Shown here piece by piece: positions 46,954-55,606 of a stretch of DNA of 64,000 nt. The stretch's first letter is position 1. Every line of letters starts with the position of its first letter. The notes under the pieces are model-generated. The model was not told the DNA's origin. It made no database searches and saw nothing but the letters and a program-made list of their open reading frames with translations. A program made the translations under genes and the position numbers. Source of the DNA: Pseudorhodoplanes sp049324435 (GTDB lineage Bacteria; Pseudomonadota; Alphaproteobacteria; Rhizobiales; Xanthobacteraceae); assembly GCA_049324435.1 (NCBI GenBank), contig JBMOOQ010000008.1, forward strand, positions 1 to 64,000, given 5' to 3'.

Positions 46954-47103
46954 TTACCAGGCCGGGCAAACCGACAGGCCGGTGCAAGAGCCCAGCGTGT
47001 AGTTCGCGGAGGTCTCGGTTCCTGCGGCACTTTCCAGCACTTCGTCGGAAACGTCGAAGCTCAGGATCTCTTCTTCTTTTTGATTGAAGGTGGTGAGGGT
47101 CAT
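46954..47103 (-). CDS. Lanthipeptide precursor peptide (LanA-like)
   Basis: 49 aa, below usual gene-calling limits. The leader MTLTTFNQKEEEILSFDVSD is acidic, continuing EVLESAAG, a double-glycine-like cleavage site (AG) of class II leaders. The remaining 21 residues are the likely core and end TLGSCTGLSVCPAW: two Cys (40 and 46) and seven Ser/Thr (29, 31, 32, 36, 39, 41, 44), enough for two thioether rings. AAGGA lies 8 nt upstream of the ATG. It is divergent from LanM and has its own terminator. Confidence 0.85.
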   Translation of the reverse strand: MTLTTFNQKEEEILSFDVSDEVLESAAGTETSANYTLGSCTGLSVCPAW

Positions 47104-47450
47104 GGCGTAATTCCTTTCATCCGCCAGATGCATAGAAAGTTACGAGGAAACTTGATGAATTTCCCCCTGCTGGCGGACGCAAGGATTGGCTAAATGCGGC
47201 GAAAAGTCAATCATTGCTGCCTTTGTCATCACAACGATCCGTTACTCAAAATCCTCATCCCGTGATCATGTCATTAACGCTTCGTGGCCTGCATTTATAG
47301 GCAGTGAATTTGCGGCGGCTGCACCGATTTAGGTTTATAGTCTTAAACTGACACTGAGAGCCCGGAAACGCGGTGCAAAATGGAAGCTGCCGGGTAACGA
47401 TCCCGATTTCGTGCGGGAAAAACGTCGTCGGGCCCGCTAGGACTGCGTCA
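47104..47450. promoter_or_regulatory. Divergent control region between lanthipeptide precursor and synthetase genes
   Basis: 347 nt, AT-richer than its surroundings. In the precursor 5' leader TCCGCCAG (47120-47127) and CTGGCGGA (47170-47177) form an 8-bp inverted repeat that encloses a nested AAGTT/AACTT pair and ends next to the ribosome-binding site. Nearer the synthetase gene is GTTTA-N6-TAAAC. Exact promoters could not be fixed. Confidence 0.45.
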
Positions 47451-50400
47451 ATGGATACTCCTTTAGACCGCATAGTGGCTCGCGCTGCGACCATCGACGA
47501 GCTTCTGGCCAAACCCGGCTCTGCAATGGGCTGCGATGCTGGCATTGCCGAACGGCGGCTGGCGGCGTGGTGCCGCTCGGCGGCCAATGGCGATTCGCAG
47601 CTATTCGCCAGGCGGCTCGCCCGTGACGGTTTGTCCCTTGAGAAGGCCCGCAACCGGCTGGCGGCTGCCTTCCCGAGTGCAGGTGGCCGCATGACCGGCT
47701 GGTCCGCAGACGCCGCCTGGGTCGAAGCGGGATTATACGGTGATTTCACAGAGCAAAGCTTTCCGGCGCTCAGCGCCGAACCCCGGCCCTTCCAGCACTT
47801 GCTTGGCCCGCTCGTCGCGGCGGCTGAGGCCAGACTCTGGCATGCAGCCGGTGAGGACTTGCGCAAGAACTTCACGGACCCTGGGCTCGAAAGCTTGCGC
47901 TTGATGCTGCTCGACCAGCTATCCGACCTATGCGCCCCGCCGCTGTATGAACGTTTTGCCGCGATGCGCGAGCGTGGCGAGGATTCACAGACTAGCGCCG
48001 CAGACCGGGCGCCTGGTACCGCCGCCTACAGCCGGTTCGTCGCGGACATGCGGTCGGGCGGTTTCCGCATACTGTTCGATGAGAAGCCGGTACTGCTGCG
48101 TCTGATCGCAATCCTCGCACGGCAATGGATCGATTCGGTCTGCGAATTTGCAATTCGCCTGGACAAAGACCTCGCGGCCGTCCGTCGCGATCTTGCGGGA
48201 TGCGATCGGTTGGAGCGCATTCTCAAGGTCGATGGCGGCCTGTCCGACCGTCATAACAATGGCCGGTCCGTCTTCATCGTTACGTTCGAGGACGGTGTCC
48301 GCGCGGTCTACAAGCCGAAGGATCTGCGTCTCGACGTGGCCTGGAACAAGCTGATCGCGCGCTTGAACGGATCGAGTCCGCCGCTGGCCTTGCGGGCTGC
48401 CCGAACGATCGCTCGTGATCACTACGGATGGACCGAGTTCATCGACCACACCGGATGTGCCGACGAAAGCGGCTGCGACTTGTACTTCCGCAGAGCCGGA
48501 GCCTGGCTCGCGCTGTTTCACTGTTTTGCAGCGACCGACATGCACCAGGAGAATGTCATCGCCGCCGGCGACCATCCGGTGCCGATCGATCTTGAGACCA
48601 TTCTCCAGCCGACCCCGGCGCCGCCGAAGAATCAGGAACCGGAGAGCGAAGCCTTCGATGCCGCAACGCGCATGATCGCGGATTCCGTCATGGCGGTCGG
48701 CGTGCTGCCGGCTTACGGCAGGGCTCCGGACACCTCGATTTTCGCCATGGGCGCCCTGACGGCCGACTGGAATGCCAGAATCAGGCTTGAATGGCTCGAC
48801 ATCAACACCGACGGAATGCGTCCGACACGCGCCAAGGTGGTCGAAAATGCAAACCCGAATTTGCCGCATGCCGGCGGCCGCTACGCCCGCTTCGGCGAGC
48901 ACGTAGACGCCTTTCTCGCCGGATTTGAAGACTACGCCCGGTTTCTGTCGCAGCTGTCGCGAGGAGACGGCCTGGGCGGATTGTTCGACGGATTTTCTGG
49001 CGTCACGGTCCGGAAGGTGGTCCGGCCGACGCGCTTTTACGCAATGCTGCTGCAGCGCCTGAAGACCCACCGCAGCATGGATGATGGCGCGGCGTGGTCG
49101 GCCCAGGCGGATTTTATCGCGCGCCTGTCGGACTGGGAGGCGCCGTCCGACCCCACCTGGGGGTTTCACCGGGCAGAGCGGTCCGCTCTCCTCGCCCTAA
49201 ACGTTCCGCATTTCGTGGTCCCGAGCGATGGTCACGGGGTCCGAGATTGTGAAGGCCCGGTGGCCACACTGACAGGGCTATCGGGGCTAGAGCGCGCGCG
49301 CGAGCGGGTCCGCCAATTCGATAAGGCCGAGATCGAATGGCAGCTCGCCGTCATCAAGGCCAACACGGCGGGAGCGCCGCCGAAAAGTTCAGCGGATGTC
49401 GCTCGATTGCTCCTGAGAACGGACGTCCCGATTGCAACGGACAGTTTCGCGTCTGAGGCTGACCGGATCGCGGCGGAAATATCCGAGCATGCCATCCGTC
49501 GCGGCCGGTCGGCGGCATGGATCGGTCTCGACTGGATGGGCGACGCCGAGGCGTTCCAGCTCGCGCCCTTGGGGCCCGATCTGTACAATGGCTTATCTGG
49601 GATTGCGGTTTTCCTGTCCGCGCATGCGTCGGTCACCGGGCACGGCGCCTCAGCGGAGCTTGCGCTCGCAGCGCTGACCCATTTGCGCAAAAAGCTGAAA
49701 GATCGAAACTCCGCACGCTTCGTCCGCTCGCTCGGGATTGGCGGCGCGACCGGGCTCGGATCGCTCATCTATGCCCTTGCCGTGATCGCAAAGAATCTTG
49801 GGCAAGCTGACATCCTTTCCGATGCGCATGCGGCTTCGGCACTGATGATCGACGAGTTGATTGCGGCCGACAAACGGCTCGACGCACTCGGCGGCAGCGC
49901 CGGCGCAATTCTGGCATTGCTGCGTCTCTACAGAGATACGCAGTCATCTGATGTGCTGGCCCGCGCGGTCGCTTGCGGCGAACATCTGCTCCGTCAGGAG
50001 AGGACCGGTATCGAGGGCATGCGCAGCTGGGTCGGTATTGGTCTTGGCGAAAAGCCCCTCAATGGCATGTCACATGGCGCTGCCGGATTTGCCTATGCTC
50101 TTGCCTCGCTGGCGGAAGCGACCGGCCGCAACGACTTTCACCGCGCTGCTTCCGAGTGTCTTGCATTCGAGAATGCGACTTACAATGCCGATCGGCACAA
50201 CTGGCCCGACTTGCGTCATAAAGGCGAGCCGGGCTGGGCCTGCCGCTGGTGCCATGGTGCGCCGGGAATCGGCCTCGCACGTGCCGCCCTGCTGAAACGG
50301 AGTGGCATCAATGCAGCGACGCTACAGTCGGACATCCGGAACGCGCTGGTTGGGGTCGAAGAGAACTGGCCGACGGAGATCGATACGCTATGTTGCGGCA

Positions 50401-50642
50401 CGCTCGGCAGCGTCGAATTCATGTGCGAGGCCGGCGACGCACTCGGCCGACCGGACGTAAGGCGGATCGCAGCGCAACGGCTTGCGGCTGTGGTCGAGGC
50501 CGCACGCATCAACGGCGACTATCGCTGGAACAGCGGAAGGCGACGTTTCAATCTTGGACTATTCCGCGGACTTGCGGGTGTGGGCTACACGCTGTTGCGG
50601 CAACGCGATAATGCATTGCCGAATGTGCTGATCTGGGAATAG
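47451..50642 (+). CDS. lanM: Class II lanthipeptide synthetase LanM
   Basis: 1063 aa bifunctional enzyme that phosphorylates and eliminates Ser/Thr hydroxyls and then adds Cys thiols to make lanthionine rings. N-terminal dehydratase (DUF4135) with kinase-like residues Lys288 (AVYKPKD) and Asp363/His365/Asn368 (ATDMHQENVIA) plus PIDLETI. C-terminal LanC-like cyclase with MSHGAAGFAYAL, WCHGAPG (Cys934, His935) and LCCGTLG (Cys981, Cys982). The CCG zinc site resembles substrate-tolerant ProcM-type enzymes. ATG 47451 has AGGA 8 nt upstream; an earlier frame start at 47373 is not preferred. It is divergent from the precursor gene. Confidence 0.93.
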   Translation: MDTPLDRIVARAATIDELLAKPGSAMGCDAGIAERRLAAWCRSAANGDSQLFARRLARDGLSLEKARNRLAAAFPSAGGRMTGWSADAAWVEAGLYGDFTEQSFPALSAEPRPFQHLLGPLVAAAEARLWHAAGEDLRKNFTDPGLESLRLMLLDQLSDLCAPPLYERFAAMRERGEDSQTSAADRAPGTAAYSRFVADMRSGGFRILFDEKPVLLRLIAILARQWIDSVCEFAIRLDKDLAAVRRDLAGCDRLERILKVDGGLSDRHNNGRSVFIVTFEDGVRAVYKPKDLRLDVAWNKLIARLNGSSPPLALRAARTIARDHYGWTEFIDHTGCADESGCDLYFRRAGAWLALFHCFAATDMHQENVIAAGDHPVPIDLETILQPTPAPPKNQEPESEAFDAATRMIADSVMAVGVLPAYGRAPDTSIFAMGALTADWNARIRLEWLDINTDGMRPTRAKVVENANPNLPHAGGRYARFGEHVDAFLAGFEDYARFLSQLSRGDGLGGLFDGFSGVTVRKVVRPTRFYAMLLQRLKTHRSMDDGAAWSAQADFIARLSDWEAPSDPTWGFHRAERSALLALNVPHFVVPSDGHGVRDCEGPVATLTGLSGLERARERVRQFDKAEIEWQLAVIKANTAGAPPKSSADVARLLLRTDVPIATDSFASEADRIAAEISEHAIRRGRSAAWIGLDWMGDAEAFQLAPLGPDLYNGLSGIAVFLSAHASVTGHGASAELALAALTHLRKKLKDRNSARFVRSLGIGGATGLGSLIYALAVIAKNLGQADILSDAHAASALMIDELIAADKRLDALGGSAGAILALLRLYRDTQSSDVLARAVACGEHLLRQERTGIEGMRSWVGIGLGEKPLNGMSHGAAGFAYALASLAEATGRNDFHRAASECLAFENATYNADRHNWPDLRHKGEPGWACRWCHGAPGIGLARAALLKRSGINAATLQSDIRNALVGVEENWPTEIDTLCCGTLGSVEFMCEAGDALGRPDVRRIAAQRLAAVVEAARINGDYRWNSGRRRFNLGLFRGLAGVGYTLLRQRDNALPNVLIWE

Positions 50643-50664
50643 CGGCATAGGTGCCGACGCTATT
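50638..50664 (+). terminator. Terminator-like stem-loop between convergent lanM and coiled-coil gene
   Basis: AATAGCG/CGCTATT (7 bp) plus an inner GCA/TGC helix with loop TAGG; a 3-nt bulge separates them. TTTTCC follows on the plus strand. It overlaps the lanM stop and the last codons of the convergent gene. Confidence 0.45.
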
Positions 50665-51232
50665 TTCCGTCGGACGCGCAAGTGGCGTGGATCACCACCT
50701 TGAACATATCGAAGGACTGCACCGTGACCTGACAGAGCCGTGAGTCGCCAAGATCGACTTTGACAACGTCGCCGGCGTTCAGCAGATGCGGTTTACCTTC
50801 GATGTTGAGGGTCACACCGTGGATAGTCGGAACCCCTGTCAGCCCAACGTGAACGCGGCCGCCGGCGACAATAAACGACTGGTTGGGCCTCATCACATAG
50901 ATATTCTCGGACGGCACAATTTCGTCGAGCACGGCCTGGACGTGATTGAGCCGGGTTTGAAGCGTGAGGATACGATCCGCGCGCTGGTTAAGCTCAGCGC
51001 TGACCTGCTGGCGCTCCTCACGAAGTTGCTGGATCGTCGCATCGCGCTGCGCCAGTTGGCGTCTCGCCAACTCGCGTCCTGTGATGTGACCGATCAATGC
51101 CACACCAAGGATCAACAAGGTCTCAATCAGAAGAATGTAAATCCGCCGGCGGCGCGTCAACAGGCGCCACGCGGCCCGCGAACTCAGGTCCGGCTCTGCG
51201 GTGCGACGACCGGATCGCAATTTGTCGGCCAC
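50660..51232 (-). CDS. Membrane-anchored coiled-coil protein
   Basis: 190 aa. Short basic cytosolic start, one helix (residues 32-50, YILLIETLLILGVALIGHI), a coiled coil of about 50 residues (RELARRQLAQRDATIQQLREERQQVSAELNQRADRILTLQTRL) and a beta-rich C-terminal domain (VMRPNQSFIVAGGRVHVGLTGVPTIHGVTLNIEGKPHLLNAGDVV). Not recognised. Last gene of the minus-strand operon that includes the exporter and SPFH protein; the layout suggests an accessory to that membrane assembly. Confidence 0.78.
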   Translation of the reverse strand: MADKLRSGRRTAEPDLSSRAAWRLLTRRRRIYILLIETLLILGVALIGHITGRELARRQLAQRDATIQQLREERQQVSAELNQRADRILTLQTRLNHVQAVLDEIVPSENIYVMRPNQSFIVAGGRVHVGLTGVPTIHGVTLNIEGKPHLLNAGDVVKVDLGDSRLCQVTVQSFDMFKVVIHATCASDGK

Positions 51233-51341
51233 GTTAGCGGTCCTCCCACCCCTGCTTTTGCGCCACCGGGGCGTGCCTCGCAGTCATGCACAAAAGCCTT
51301 AGACAATGTCGGGTCATGGCGACGAGCATCCTGACTACTCG

Positions 51342-52802
51342 CTATCGTGTCCCTGGCGGCGGATTCACCTGGATCTCGGCCGGTTTCATCATCACTTCGG
51401 TCGGCTTTCCTGGCCCCTCTGTACCATTCGAGGAGCCGGTTGTTCGTGATCCGCCCGTCAGCCGCGACAGAACCGCCTCGTAACTCGATAAATCGAACGG
51501 GTTGAAGATCGCGGGCTTTTCCGCAGTCTTATCGTTCTTGGCGGCGGCCTCAGGCGCCGACGATCGCTTGTCGGGGGCAGGCGGCGTCTGGTTCTGCTGC
51601 GGTTGGGCCGCCGCGGGCGGGTTGACCTGCACGGCGGCTCCGGGCTGCACCACCACAGTGGTCGGCGACGACACCGTTGGGGCCGCCTGGGGAGCAAAAG
51701 CGCGCGGGACCGGCTGGGCCGGAGCATAGGCCCCCGGCACGGTTTCGTTCGGCGGCGGCGGAGGCGCAGCCGCATCTTTGCGCGGCGGAGTTGCGGCCCC
51801 GGCAGGCTGGTCGACGTTGCCCAGAATGATTGGCAGACCGTCCTTGCCGCTGCCAATCACCACGACCTTGGAATTCGGCGATTGCGACAATGCCAAGGTC
51901 GCCTCAATGCCGCGCCAGCGAAGATACGAATCCGTAATACCCTGGCCGACAGTCTGCTGGAACGCCGCGATACCGTTGGCCTCGATCTGCTTGCGTCGCG
52001 ACTCCTGCGCTTCGCGTTCGACGCGATAGCGATACTCCTGAATCAGGTAGAATTGTTCGGTCTGGCGGTTGATCGCGGCAACGATCGCAGGTGGCAGCTC
52101 GATACTGAGCACAAGCGTATCGATGATCTGGATCGAGTATTGCAATGCGTCGTTATAGTTTCTGGGATCCGGCTGCTCCATCGCCTCGGGCTGGACCAGC
52201 TTGTTGAGATTGGCGCCGAGACCCTTGCGTGCATTGTCGCGCACTTTTTCCTGGATCGCCTCGCGCGAGGTATAGACCTCCTGCGCGGTGTATTGCGAAA
52301 TAACCTGGCGGGTTTGGCTTCCGATTTCGGGACTGACGACGGATTCGAAATATTGCGGACCGATGAACTTGTGGAGCACCGCTACTGCATTGTGGAGCAG
52401 CTGGTAGCGGATGTTCATCTGGATCGTCACGTTGACACCATCGCGCGAGATCGCGTTGTAGGTCTGAGCCGTCGATTGCAGACGGAGATTGTAGATAAAA
52501 AGATGGTCCCACGGCCAAACCAGGTGAAGCCCCTCACCGCGCAGCTGTTGCGGATTGAGCATGGTGCCACGGCCAGCGAAGCACCAGCAGTAATAATCGA
52601 ATGTGTTGAAGCGCTTCCACAGAACGCCGACATGGCCGCTTGGCACCGTGATCACCACAAAGCGCCACAGCACCGTGACCGCAAGGAAAAGCACGAGCAG
52701 CATGAACGCGAAGCTCGGCAACCGGCGTGTCAGGAAATGCCATGTCCCTCGCCGCCGCACCGGCGGAGGGTTACCATCGAGTGACTCGGGATACGTTGCC
52801 AT
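51342..52802 (-). CDS. SPFH/band-7 domain membrane protein
   Basis: 486 aa. Single N-terminal membrane helix (FAFMLLVLFLAVTVLWRFVVITV), then an SPFH domain (VPSGHVGVLWKRFNTFDYYCWCFAGRG ... MLNPQQLRGEGLHLVWPWDHLFIYNLRLQ ... GVNVTIQMNIRYQLLHNAVAVLHKFIGPQYFESVVSPEIGSQTRQVISQYTAQEVY) and helix EYRYRVEREAQESRRKQIEANGIAAFQ. The last 170 residues are Pro/Ala/Gln-rich. Family members (HflK, stomatin, flotillin) make membrane rings or rafts. It is 23 nt after the exporter gene, so the two likely work together. Confidence 0.88.
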   Translation of the reverse strand: MATYPESLDGNPPPVRRRGTWHFLTRRLPSFAFMLLVLFLAVTVLWRFVVITVPSGHVGVLWKRFNTFDYYCWCFAGRGTMLNPQQLRGEGLHLVWPWDHLFIYNLRLQSTAQTYNAISRDGVNVTIQMNIRYQLLHNAVAVLHKFIGPQYFESVVSPEIGSQTRQVISQYTAQEVYTSREAIQEKVRDNARKGLGANLNKLVQPEAMEQPDPRNYNDALQYSIQIIDTLVLSIELPPAIVAAINRQTEQFYLIQEYRYRVEREAQESRRKQIEANGIAAFQQTVGQGITDSYLRWRGIEATLALSQSPNSKVVVIGSGKDGLPIILGNVDQPAGAATPPRKDAAAPPPPPNETVPGAYAPAQPVPRAFAPQAAPTVSSPTTVVVQPGAAVQVNPPAAAQPQQNQTPPAPDKRSSAPEAAAKNDKTAEKPAIFNPFDLSSYEAVLSRLTGGSRTTGSSNGTEGPGKPTEVMMKPAEIQVNPPPGTR

Positions 52803-52825
52803 CAGTCGTTCCTCATCGAACGCCT

Positions 52826-54469
52826 TCAGCCGCCCACAGTACGTTCGTCAACGATGCGCCCTTCTTCAAAATGAACACGACGCCCCCGCAACTTGGTTTC
52901 GTCGAGGTACCGGTCGTCATGGGTGATGACGACCAGCGTCTTGCCGGCGCGCATCAGTTCGGGGAGCAATTCATCATAGAACTTGCGCCGGTATTCCGGA
53001 TCCTGCTCCGCCGTCCATTCGTCTAGCAGCATGATGGGTCTGTTTTCCAGCATGCTGACGATCAGCGCGAGCCGCCTGCGCTGGCCGCCCGAAAGGTCGA
53101 GGGTACGGAACTCGCCGTTGGTCAGGCCCGTCTTGTCCTCCAGCCGGAATTTGGCCAGCAGATTTGCCAGCTCGCCCGGATCGACGTCCGGAATGCCGTA
53201 GAGCCGCCGGAACAGATGATAGTCATAGAAAATAGCCGAAAATAGTTCGCGATACTCGTCGCGGGTCGCCTTGTTGACCCGCTTTCCGTTCAGCAGAACC
53301 TCGCCCTCCTGGGGGTGATAAAGACCCGCAAGCACGCGCAGAAAGGTCGATTTGCCGGAGCCATTGCCGCCGGTGATGAACACGAGCTCGCCGGAACGCA
53401 GAGTGAAGTCGATTGGGCCGATATGGAACGCCACGTCGGAATGGCGGTCGACATAGCTGAAAACGATCTGGCGCATTTCGATCGATTCGAAGCTCTTCGG
53501 CGTTGCGACCTCGTCTGTCTCCGACGACACGGACTCGCGCAGCTTCGTTTCGAGGATTTGAATCCGGTCCGCAGCCGCATTGGCGTTCATCAGAATGGGA
53601 ATCGACTGCACGAGTGCGAAGCATGCACCGATGACGTAGAGCAGTGCCGCGGTGATCTTGGCGATTGACGCGCCGCCAAGGCTTTCACTGAATTGCGGAG
53701 CAACGAACACCACCGTGCCGAGCAGGATATACATATAGCCTTGCGAATAGGCGATTTGCTTGAAGGTTTCCGACTGGCTTCTGATTTTGATGTTGGCCGC
53801 GGTGCGCGACACATCGACGGCATCGTCAAACAAGGCATCGCTGCGGCTCCGGTTGAGCCTGACCTCTTTGAAGCCATCGAGAAAATCGGTGATGCGATCG
53901 AACAGACGGCGCTCGTGCTCGGCGGCCCGCATTCGCTCCTCAACCAGCTTGCGGCTCCGGAAGTGAAAGATCAGACCCGCCATGCTGACGATGAGAACGC
54001 TCAGCAGAAAGGCCGCGAGCGACAAATAGGCCACGTAGATCGCCACGAACCCGATCAGGACCGGTCCCTGAATCGAGAAGCTGAGCATGTTGCTCGCCTG
54101 CGTCAAGATCGCGGCATCGCTCGAAATCGCGGCGATGATGCGCGCGCGGCCGACCTCTTCGATCGACAAAAGCTCCGAGCGGCGGACATAGTCCATCATT
54201 CGCACGCGAAGCTTGTGAATGATGGCCTCGATTTCCGACGTAATCGTCGTCGAGACGTAAACCTGGGTCTTGAAAAACAGGAACAGCGACACCACGAACA
54301 GGGTGGCCGACCAAAGCGCAGCGCCGCGTTCGTCCGAATCCGCCGCGGCCGCGCCGGTGTTGATCGCCGTAAGAATAAGGGCGTTGCTGATCCCCCCCAG
54401 AGCAGACATGAACACCAGCTTCCGCACCGAAGCGTGCATCTCGCGGTGAACAAGCTGGAGGAAGGACAT
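52826..54469 (-). CDS. Cyclic-peptide-type ABC exporter, candidate for the lasso peptide
   Basis: 547 aa fused membrane/ATPase half-transporter: six helices in residues 15-310, then GGNGSGKSTFLRVLAG Walker A, LDLSGGQRRRLALIVSMLE signature and IMLLDEWTAEQDPEYRRKFY Walker B. It resembles the cyclic-peptide exporter group (SyrD/PvdE-like), lacking the N-terminal C39 peptidase of lantibiotic exporters. It is divergent from the lasso operon and the plausible D protein for export and self-protection; it may serve the lanthipeptide too. Confidence 0.88.
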   Translation of the reverse strand: MSFLQLVHREMHASVRKLVFMSALGGISNALILTAINTGAAAADSDERGAALWSATLFVVSLFLFFKTQVYVSTTITSEIEAIIHKLRVRMMDYVRRSELLSIEEVGRARIIAAISSDAAILTQASNMLSFSIQGPVLIGFVAIYVAYLSLAAFLLSVLIVSMAGLIFHFRSRKLVEERMRAAEHERRLFDRITDFLDGFKEVRLNRSRSDALFDDAVDVSRTAANIKIRSQSETFKQIAYSQGYMYILLGTVVFVAPQFSESLGGASIAKITAALLYVIGACFALVQSIPILMNANAAADRIQILETKLRESVSSETDEVATPKSFESIEMRQIVFSYVDRHSDVAFHIGPIDFTLRSGELVFITGGNGSGKSTFLRVLAGLYHPQEGEVLLNGKRVNKATRDEYRELFSAIFYDYHLFRRLYGIPDVDPGELANLLAKFRLEDKTGLTNGEFRTLDLSGGQRRRLALIVSMLENRPIMLLDEWTAEQDPEYRRKFYDELLPELMRAGKTLVVITHDDRYLDETKLRGRRVHFEEGRIVDERTVGG

Positions 54470-54566
54470 TGGAACGCTGCTGCCGGCTACTGTTGCAAGG
54501 GGCGCTGCCGTCCCCCAAAGAAAGGCATGGGCCGGTCTCGATACTCAACGATCAGGACCGGCAGGA

Positions 54567-54767
54567 TCAGGACCGGCGACGCCATTCCACGTTTCGCGAC
54601 GGGCCAGTGATAAGCAGCAAGGGCAGCACCACCAGAGGTGTTGTCAACAGCGCAAGCCCGAAGGTTCCGAGGAATCCCATACGGCGCCCGATGCCGCACA
54701 AACCGGTCAACGCGCAAAAGACGATGTATAGCCCTGCCTCGATCATCGGTTTCACTGGAGCAGCCAT
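54567..54767 (-). CDS. Small two-helix membrane protein
   Basis: 66 aa: helix IEAGLYIVFCALTGLCGIG, loop, helix FGLALLTTPLVVLPLLLITG, basic C-terminus NVEWRRRS. Not recognised. It sits between the DUF697 and exporter genes on the same strand. Immunity or an exporter accessory are possibilities; no evidence favours either. Confidence 0.6.
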   Translation of the reverse strand: MAAPVKPMIEAGLYIVFCALTGLCGIGRRMGFLGTFGLALLTTPLVVLPLLLITGPSRNVEWRRRS

Positions 54768-54815
54768 CGACCTTTCGATCGTGACTGCCCTCCGGATTGC
54801 TACTGACCGTGAAGG

Positions 54816-55373
54816 TCAAGAGTTGGTGCGCGGAGCGGTGGTGGCGTCCGGCGCAGACACCTTGGCGCGCGAACGATTGTCCCACTTTTCCTTCTGCGCC
54901 TTTATGAACTCGCGATAGTCGGGCGGGTTGAAGTCGAGCAAAGTGCCGCCCGATTCGAAGTGCTGGATGAACGCCTTACCAATCGCAAAGGTTGCACCCG
55001 CTGCGAGCGCAGGCATCACGAAGCCCGAAGCAATCGTCCCGAGCACAGGCACCGACTTCAGCATGCTGGCCGCGCCGATGCCGCTGGTCGCAGGGATCAT
55101 CGTCCCGGCCAGGGCTGCGATCAGCGCCTTGCCGCTGTTTTCGGAGAACGGCACGTTATAAATTTGCGACAGGCGGCGCAGCATCTGGAGCTGAATACCG
55201 GCAACGGTGGCGACGTCGATGATCGGGACCGGGATGAGCCCGCCGACGCCGCTCCACAATGCGAAACGATCAACCAGCTTGTTGGCCATCTCGAGCCGCG
55301 CGGCTGGGGTCAATTCCTGAGTTTCGGGCGTCTCGGACTTGGTCTCCGCCTCTGATGTCGTCTTTTGTGCCAT
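54816..55373 (-). CDS. DUF697 membrane protein, copy 2
   Basis: 185 aa. Polar N-terminus, then LVDRFALWSGVGGLIPVPIIDVATVAGIQLQMLRRLSQIYNVPFSENSGKALIAALAG and the Ala/Gly-rich membrane part through FIQHFESGGTLLDFNP, closely parallel to copy 1 at 45363. First gene of the minus-strand operon leading to the exporter. AAGGG precedes ATG 55373 by 9 nt; ATG 55397 is an alternative. Confidence 0.8.
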   Translation of the reverse strand: MAQKTTSEAETKSETPETQELTPAARLEMANKLVDRFALWSGVGGLIPVPIIDVATVAGIQLQMLRRLSQIYNVPFSENSGKALIAALAGTMIPATSGIGAASMLKSVPVLGTIASGFVMPALAAGATFAIGKAFIQHFESGGTLLDFNPPDYREFIKAQKEKWDNRSRAKVSAPDATTAPRTNS

Positions 55374-55507
55374 CCTGGAACCCTTCTCGGCATGCATGGA
55401 TCGACCGCCATCTGATCGAGCGATCTAGATGTCTGTTCGCCGCAATCAAATCTGGTTTGAAAACGCTATCATGATGGGTTGCGACTGCCAAGCGTCCGCA
55501 AGCGCCG

Positions 55508-55526
55508 TTATATGCTTGCAATATAA
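55508..55526. promoter_or_regulatory. Inverted repeat in the divergent exporter/lasso promoter region
   Basis: TTATAT-N7-ATATAA, about 80 nt before the lasso precursor ATG and 135 nt before the DUF697 copy-2 start. The two operons run away from this 233-nt region, so it may be a shared operator or contain a -10 element. The AT-rich spot stands out against GC-rich flanks. Confidence 0.35.
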
Positions 55527-55606
55527 GGACTTATCATTCCGGCTTGGCGATCTTGCCTCGGTCGGACCGATAGCCATAATGGCATGGCGGGCACGCGGAG
55601 ACAGGT

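Noticed and set aside
47985..49169. Minus-strand frame of 394 codons inside lanM
   Set aside because: Antisense shadow; lanM motifs on the plus strand are complete.
51603..52784. Plus-strand frame of 393 codons
   Set aside because: Antisense to the SPFH gene.
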